Below are positions 44,174 through 49,322 of a DNA stretch of 49,322 nucleotides, in pieces (position 1 is the first letter of the stretch; each line of letters opens with the position of its first letter). A program made the translations under genes and the position numbers. The notes below the pieces were generated by a model. That model saw nothing but the letters and a program-made list of their open reading frames with translations, was not told where the DNA came from and searched no databases. This DNA is from a virus: positions 1 to 49,322 of IMG/VR virus record IMGVR_UViG_3300036820_000550, one strand, 5' to 3'.

Positions 44174-46036
44174 CTACTCGCTTAGCCAGCAGAGCTCGAA
44201 GTGACTTCCCTGCCCCGTCATGTTGGTCCCGGTAGCCCAAGTGCTTCCGGTTTGCTGCTGAGCCATCGGCCGTAGCGTGTCGCCGGCTCTCAAGTAGTAG
44301 ATACCGACGCCTTCTGCGCCGGGGCTGAGGTTAGTCGATCTTGATGCGATGTGCTGATAGTAGTCAACCGAGGCCGTGCCAGCTGGTGTCTGAGCCAGGC
44401 CAGCGATGAAAGATGCCGGAGTCGCTACCGGGTTCGCGAATACGTACCCGCACGTAGCAAGATACCAGCCGCTAACCGGTGCTACGTAGCAACTCGACCC
44501 GGCGTTCCAGCCACCGTAGTTATCGCCTGGGCTGTTGTGTACTATGCCCCCTACGCTGCCCATCGTGATGGCGCTAAAGCTACCGGAGGTAAGCCCGGTC
44601 TGAGCTGTGGTCTGAGAGCTCATCAAGTACGGTCGCTGCATGAGGAATGACAGGTCGTTGGTCAAGTGCGAGTTGAAGAGTGCGGGAAGAGCACTCCCCG
44701 ACGTGCCCGCCTGCCAGCGAAATGAGGTATTCGGCGGCGTCCACGTCAGCGGGCTGCCGCCACTGCCTAGGCTAGTTAGCCATACTAGGACGAGCCGGTT
44801 CCAGTCCAGGATAGACGCTACCTGAACCGTAGCACCTTGATTCTGGTAGCCAACCAGCTCAACGGTATCGCCGGCCTCCAGATCCAGGATCTGCGTGAAC
44901 GAGCTGTTCGTCGTGCTGTTCGTGGCTTGCTGGTAGGCGGGACCGAAGAAGTTGGTGCTGTTGATCTTCAGTCCGGTCAGCCGCTGGCTGCTCGTGGACG
45001 ACGCGGCCCAGGATATAAGGCCGTGGCAAAGGTACACGCCGCTGACCGGCACCGTATAGATGCTGGTTGCCGTGCTGAACCCGCTGTATGTATCGAGGTT
45101 GAACCCGGTTTCCGGGTTGACGCTGAGCGGTATCTGAGTAACGGTGACGTTGGGGACCGAAGTAGTGCCGGCTGCTGCCTGCCTAAGCGCCGGCGGGTAG
45201 TTCAGGAAGTTAAGGACTCCCTGAATCCCGGTCGTGCCGTTGAGGAAGCTCGATGTGATAGTAGACGCCGAGCTGTAGCCTGACTGCGGTACTGGCAGTG
45301 AGCTGACGGTGCTGCCGTTGGCGTTGACCGATACCCAGGACACATACATCCGCACGCCTTCACCGCTGTAGTCCTCGGCGCTAGCTGCGAAAGCAAAAGG
45401 AATGGTCGGAGAGCCTGTAGTAGACGTGGCAAAGACGGCGAGTTCCATGCCGATGTTATCGATCGAAATTGCGGTGGAGCCGACACCAGGAGCTATGTCG
45501 AGAACGTATGAAGCGTTGTTCACGGCCGTGTCGACTGCCTGCTTCCCGCCACCTACTACGTTAAACGCCCCGCTAGGCTGCTGAGCAAAGTAGCTGGCCC
45601 CTATCGCGCCGACGCTGCCCGTCGCCTTGGTAGGAATAACGCCCGTTATCAGATACCAGCCGTTATTGGCGGTAAATCCGGCTGTGCCAAAAGTGCTGAT
45701 CGGGGTGCCGCCAGCGGCGCTGACCATGGCTAGGAACATGCCGAGCGACGATTGAGCCGGGTAGTCACAGCCGATACCGAAAAGTGCGGAGTTGTCGAGA
45801 TAGCTGTACCAGAAGTTGATGTTATCGGAAACCATCCCCTGAGTGATACCGCCCGTACTTGACGGCGCTCCCGATCCTGCGTTAAACAAGTTGGTGAGGT
45901 ACGTAGGGCGGTTGGAGTGAAAGAGGATGCCGTTAGGTGTATGATTGTTACCGGGAGTGAACGTATACAAGTCGGTATTCAGCTGCTTCGCAGTAACTGG
46001 CGCGGATCCTGCCCACGTAGAAGGCGGTACCGGCAT
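44174..46036 (-). CDS. Tail/fibre protein with C1q-like modules
   Basis: 620 residues, ATG 46036 after GGAAGGAAGT. Ser/Thr/Gly-rich, with two C1q/TNF-like jelly-roll patterns: SIYTVPVSGVYLCHGLISWA ... LEAGDTVELVGYQNQGA (about residues 320-420), and SCYVAPVSGWYLATCGYVFA ... LRAGDTLRPMAQQQTG (about 540-610). Such modules form trimeric tips of phage tail fibres that bind host surface polymers. It lies downstream of the large tail protein and just before the lysis genes. Confidence 0.8.
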   Translation of the reverse strand: MPVPPSTWAGSAPVTAKQLNTDLYTFTPGNNHTPNGILFHSNRPTYLTNLFNAGSGAPSSTGGITQGMVSDNINFWYSYLDNSALFGIGCDYPAQSSLGMFLAMVSAAGGTPISTFGTAGFTANNGWYLITGVIPTKATGSVGAIGASYFAQQPSGAFNVVGGGKQAVDTAVNNASYVLDIAPGVGSTAISIDNIGMELAVFATSTTGSPTIPFAFAASAEDYSGEGVRMYVSWVSVNANGSTVSSLPVPQSGYSSASTITSSFLNGTTGIQGVLNFLNYPPALRQAAAGTTSVPNVTVTQIPLSVNPETGFNLDTYSGFSTATSIYTVPVSGVYLCHGLISWAASSTSSQRLTGLKINSTNFFGPAYQQATNSTTNSSFTQILDLEAGDTVELVGYQNQGATVQVASILDWNRLVLVWLTSLGSGGSPLTWTPPNTSFRWQAGTSGSALPALFNSHLTNDLSFLMQRPYLMSSQTTAQTGLTSGSFSAITMGSVGGIVHNSPGDNYGGWNAGSSCYVAPVSGWYLATCGYVFANPVATPASFIAGLAQTPAGTASVDYYQHIASRSTNLSPGAEGVGIYYLRAGDTLRPMAQQQTGSTWATGTNMTGQGSHFELCWLSE

Positions 46037-46064
46037 GGCTACGTCACTTCCTTCCCCCGTAGTG

Positions 46065-49000
46065 CTACCATGGCAGCGTATTACTGCCGAGTACGTCGTT
46101 GCTCGTATCAGCGGTTAGCACCGCATCCTCTGGTACGTATGGAGACATCTGATAGGTCATCTGCCATACCCCGGGACCGATGCTATGCTCGACCTTTTCG
46201 ACGATGACCGGCAGCGAGTAACTGGCCCCTCCGATGGGACTCCGGTTAACAGTAGCGATCGTCGAGATGTCGGTCTTCAGCAGCGCCGTGAAGAATGACG
46301 GGTTAGCAGCCGGGTTAGCGGTCAGCTGCTGGACTCTCATCGACGGCTGAGCGTACTTGCTCAGCGACCAGTATGCTCGGTCGTACGCATCCTGAGCGCT
46401 GGCGGCCGATACTTGCTGGCTAAGGGGGCCACGCTGGAAGTACTCCGTGATGGAGGCCTGGTTCTTCTCAATCGGCGAGATAAGCGTGTTCGGGCCTTGT
46501 ACCAGTGTAGCTTGTACCACATTACTGACGTAGCTATTATCATAATCAAACCCCAGGTCGGGGAGGTACGGGATGCCGCCGCTGCCGATCCCGCTGATGC
46601 TGTCGGTAAAAGTAATCGTGGAAGGCAGGTTGTAGAGAACCGGCCGCGGTAGCATAATCAGGTTCCCGGCTGCGTTCCCGTACCACTTGCCGTTGTCGCT
46701 GAGGACGTCAGCGTTGAGAGCATCGGACAGTGCGGACCCGCTGGTGCTGTAAGCCGGTCCTAGCTCGAGCGCATCTTCGTAGCTGCTACTGGGGGTAATA
46801 CCTTTCAAGGTGACGGTAACCGCTGCCCACACTCCGGATACGCTCTGAATACCAGCATAGACAGGAGTGCCGACTCCCGAGACGATCCGGTAACCGGCTC
46901 CAGCGTTGGTGCTGCTGTATCTCAGGTTAGTCCACGGAAATACCGGTGGTGTAGCGGTTGAGATCTGGGAGTTAGCACCGATCCAGATCTCATTCGGCAC
47001 GGTGGTCTCGCCGATAATGCCGGATGTTCCCCAGCCGGTGCCATTTCCGGTAGCGGGGGCAGCCTGGTCTACGACCGATACCGATACCAGCCCAGAGACT
47101 TCCATGAGAATGATCCCGTAGTTGGCATTCACGGATAGCCCACCGGCGCCGGTTACCACGACGTTGGCGGAGCCACCAGCGGAGTCCGGGTCGACCCAGA
47201 TACCAGCGAAGTACTCATCTCCGCTCAGGCTGGAAGTAGCGGATACGGCCTGCTCGAAGTTGCCGGCCGAGCCGCCTAGAGTCACGCCACTTACCGATGG
47301 TGTGCCTGTAGAAAACCCGTTGATGACGACGACTACACAGTTCCCCGGAGTAACGCTCGATGAGAACGACCCGCTGAGCGCGTTGGGAATTACCACGGAC
47401 TGGACTACCTGAGGAGGCACCGGGCTCGGCGGCCCAGATGGCCCTGCCGGGTTGAGTCCCAAGCTGGCCCACGACAGATACCGGCCAAACCGCTGGATGA
47501 TCGAGTCGCCACCGAAACCGGTAATTCCGGAATCGTAGTGGGTGGCTATCCTCTGCGGAGTCAGCGCATAACTGTATATCGTACCGTACGCTACCGCCTG
47601 GTTGTAGTTGGCATTACCGGTAGCTGTGCTGGTTTCGAACGCATAACTGTAACCCGCTTGGCTGAACGCAAGTGCTTGAAGGCTTGCGAAAGTTGTTACC
47701 CCGGAAGTATATACGCTGACTCCGTTGACGAACCACTCGAGTATGCCTCCCGTATAGGAGAGGACGAAGTGACACGGCTGATCGGGAGTGATAAGACCGG
47801 ATCCGGCGAAAGAGCTGTCGAAAAATATCTCCGCCGCCGCTAGAGCGCTGTTAGGCAGGACATCCCACTCTAGGATCAAGAATATCCCAGGCTGGAAATC
47901 CAGGTCGAGTCCCGACTTATTGGCGATGTTCGGGGTGCCGAGGACCTGCAAAAGCTGCATAGTGAGGCCGTTGGTACCAGCCGTAAAGCTTGGTACATTG
48001 GCCCATAGCTCGATGGTAGCGTCCGCTCCGGTCGCAGCGATGACTGGCAGTTCCGTGTCGGGGCCGTAAATGGCTCCCGGCCCCCGTGATCCGGAGTTGT
48101 CGACCGCCTGGTACCCCGACGCTCCCATCCCCGTTCCGGAGTCTCCGAGGAAGCCCATCGACAAGCCGGTAGAAACCGGAGACAGGTTACCGTCGGTATA
48201 TGTCGCGGTACTCTGGTTGGTTCGGCTTGTGTTGATGGCGATCAGGCCGTCGCTGTCCGCGGACGTTTTCTGGAGACCGTTGATCGTCGTTGTGCTGGTG
48301 CTGTACTGCTCGGAAAAGGGGAAGCAGATATAGGGACTATCGACCAGGATCTCACCCTGCACGGCGCTAGGCAACTGAGTGGATGAGGCTACTCCTACCG
48401 CGTCGGTAGCTACCATGTCCGACATCCCCCACTGAGGCATGTCGGGCCAGTTCTGTGGCCAGCGTTCTACGTAGCCGAACCCGACCGGGTATCGCCGGCC
48501 CTCCCAGAACGCAGTTACCCGTACCGGAGTTCCCACCATCACGTTCGGGTAGTATGGGCTGGACGCATTCAGCGGATCGAAAGCTCCATCCGCGTTATTC
48601 ATTCGGATCGTCATCGTGCCGGCTTCGGGCTGGCTTAGCTCGTACTGCTGACCGCGGGTGACAGTGATGCCGGCTACCCCGACGGTGGTAATAGACCTAG
48701 TCGTCAGGTCGGTCCAGGCGCTCTCGGTGATTGCCTTACTTGGGTCACCTGGTGATGTGCCGAATGCCGCCTCTACTTTTACGACCGGGAAATTGGAATT
48801 CACTTGAGCTGGCGGGCTGCTAGCCTGGGTAATCCCGACCAGGCATGCCGCTACCGGCCCGCCGGGGCTATATGACCAGGTAGCCGGCACGGAACCGGCG
48901 CTGAATGTGCCGTAGCATACGTTGGAAATAATCCCATTCGAGTTAGACCCGAATACCGGATCGGTATATCCAGTGCTGCCCGTAGCCACCGATGTCAGTC

Positions 49001-49322
49001 CCGCCGGTGGGGTAATCGTCACAGATGATGCTACTGCTCCTATACCCGCGATGCCGAAGACATAGTCGGAGACCGTCGCGGTTCCCGATACGTTCAGGCT
49101 GGTAGCATTTGAATTATTTCCTGGTTCGATGAAGTCGATGCTCGGGTAGTAGCCGGACGGAAGACCAGAAAACTCCATGACGATGTACTGGAAGCTCGGC
49201 ACATAGCCTTGGATAGCAAACGACAGCCACTGATGAATCGCTAGTGCGTTGGGACAGAGCCAGATAGCGGTCCGGCATCCTGATATGGAGCTTCCCGAGT
49301 CAGCGGCCAGCCGCCAGAAGTT
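46065..49322 (-). CDS. Large minor tail protein, 5' partial
   Basis: At least 1,085 residues. The frame stays open upstream of the GTG at 49202 to the window edge (FWRLAADSGSSISGCRTAIW and on), so the start lies outside. The segment MVGTPVRVTAFWEGRRYPV-like with GYVERWPQNWPDM is typical of actinophage minor tail proteins. A LamG/concanavalin-like domain lies in the middle (ATIELWANVPSF ... GSGLITPDQPCHFVLSYTGG), and the C-terminal 200 residues resemble a tail-hub domain (TITFTDSISGIG ... VQATLVQG). The role is host recognition or baseplate structure. Ends 29 nt before the C1q-like gene. Confidence 0.85.
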   Translation of the reverse strand, partial: NFWRLAADSGSSISGCRTAIWLCPNALAIHQWLSFAIQGYVPSFQYIVMEFSGLPSGYYPSIDFIEPGNNSNATSLNVSGTATVSDYVFGIAGIGAVASSVTITPPAGLTSVATGSTGYTDPVFGSNSNGIISNVCYGTFSAGSVPATWSYSPGGPVAACLVGITQASSPPAQVNSNFPVVKVEAAFGTSPGDPSKAITESAWTDLTTRSITTVGVAGITVTRGQQYELSQPEAGTMTIRMNNADGAFDPLNASSPYYPNVMVGTPVRVTAFWEGRRYPVGFGYVERWPQNWPDMPQWGMSDMVATDAVGVASSTQLPSAVQGEILVDSPYICFPFSEQYSTSTTTINGLQKTSADSDGLIAINTSRTNQSTATYTDGNLSPVSTGLSMGFLGDSGTGMGASGYQAVDNSGSRGPGAIYGPDTELPVIAATGADATIELWANVPSFTAGTNGLTMQLLQVLGTPNIANKSGLDLDFQPGIFLILEWDVLPNSALAAAEIFFDSSFAGSGLITPDQPCHFVLSYTGGILEWFVNGVSVYTSGVTTFASLQALAFSQAGYSYAFETSTATGNANYNQAVAYGTIYSYALTPQRIATHYDSGITGFGGDSIIQRFGRYLSWASLGLNPAGPSGPPSPVPPQVVQSVVIPNALSGSFSSSVTPGNCVVVVINGFSTGTPSVSGVTLGGSAGNFEQAVSATSSLSGDEYFAGIWVDPDSAGGSANVVVTGAGGLSVNANYGIILMEVSGLVSVSVVDQAAPATGNGTGWGTSGIIGETTVPNEIWIGANSQISTATPPVFPWTNLRYSSTNAGAGYRIVSGVGTPVYAGIQSVSGVWAAVTVTLKGITPSSSYEDALELGPAYSTSGSALSDALNADVLSDNGKWYGNAAGNLIMLPRPVLYNLPSTITFTDSISGIGSGGIPYLPDLGFDYDNSYVSNVVQATLVQGPNTLISPIEKNQASITEYFQRGPLSQQVSAASAQDAYDRAYWSLSKYAQPSMRVQQLTANPAANPSFFTALLKTDISTIATVNRSPIGGASYSLPVIVEKVEHSIGPGVWQMTYQMSPYVPEDAVLTADTSNDVLGSNTLPW

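Overview
The window is a stretch of a large tailed-phage genome, most likely from a phage of an actinomycete. The sequence supports this with a family A DNA polymerase, a SNF2-type helicase, a prim-pol/SF3 primase-helicase, a Sak4-like ATPase, a lysis cassette and long tail proteins. A near-copy of the Streptomyces regulator BldC, a DUF1707 membrane protein and a UDP-galactopyranose mutase point to an actinobacterial host. Base composition looks intermediate by eye, below that of typical Streptomyces DNA. No integrase and no large terminase or capsid genes are visible.

Layout. 1-5042 (+) holds small accessory genes with three promoters of one family. They include bldC-like, peptidyl-tRNA hydrolase (pth2), several Cys-rich zinc proteins and a secreted lectin-like protein. 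5132-10508 (+) is a tightly overlapping replication and repair operon: polA, RuvC-like, SNF2 helicase, a small protein and a Cas4-like nuclease. 10687-19741 (-) carries a small-terminase-like HTH protein, a putative DNA-base glycosyltransferase, a BRO-N protein beside a BRO-N pseudogene, ParB-like, HU, a uracil-DNA-glycosylase-fold protein, an iteron-bearing gap and the primase-helicase. 20013-22964 (+) encodes the Sak4-like ATPase, a DUF669 protein, a zinc protein and UDP-galactopyranose mutase.

23069-32798 is an RNA-gene region. It opens with a promoter, a folded non-coding RNA of about 390 nt and a perfect terminator. It continues with 43 canonical tRNA genes whose anticodons cover all 20 amino acids. 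In every one of the 43 the base after the discriminator is C. Several extra elements look like rearranged tRNAs: one candidate circularly permuted tRNA (25278-25421), a weaker second one (24228-24310), a tRNA-Asn-like gene with an apparent 62-nt insertion in the anticodon stem, and an acceptor/T-arm minihelix with no anticodon arm. Small protein genes sit between the tRNAs. Several start one base after a tRNA 3' end, and two run into the next tRNA without a stop codon.

32902-42534 (mainly +) carries an AAA+ ATPase, a TIGR03299/DUF932-like protein, an HTH protein, a zinc protein, a metallophosphoesterase, a DUF1707 membrane protein, two secreted proteins, an HNH homing-type endonuclease (-) and a GT4 glycosyltransferase. 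Transcription units here are framed by TTTACA-N17-TATAAT-like promoters and strong hairpin terminators. 42580-49322 (-) is the lysis and tail end: endolysin, three small membrane proteins, a C1q-like tail protein and a tail protein of more than 1,000 residues cut by the window edge.

A degenerate AGCNN pentamer array recurs at three non-coding sites (about 10.5, 27.5 and 34.4 kb). Working picture: the phage brings its own tRNA pool and Pth2 for translation, its own replisome, and possibly a DNA or surface glycosylation pathway. The unusual tRNA architecture and the AGCNN arrays are the least explained parts.
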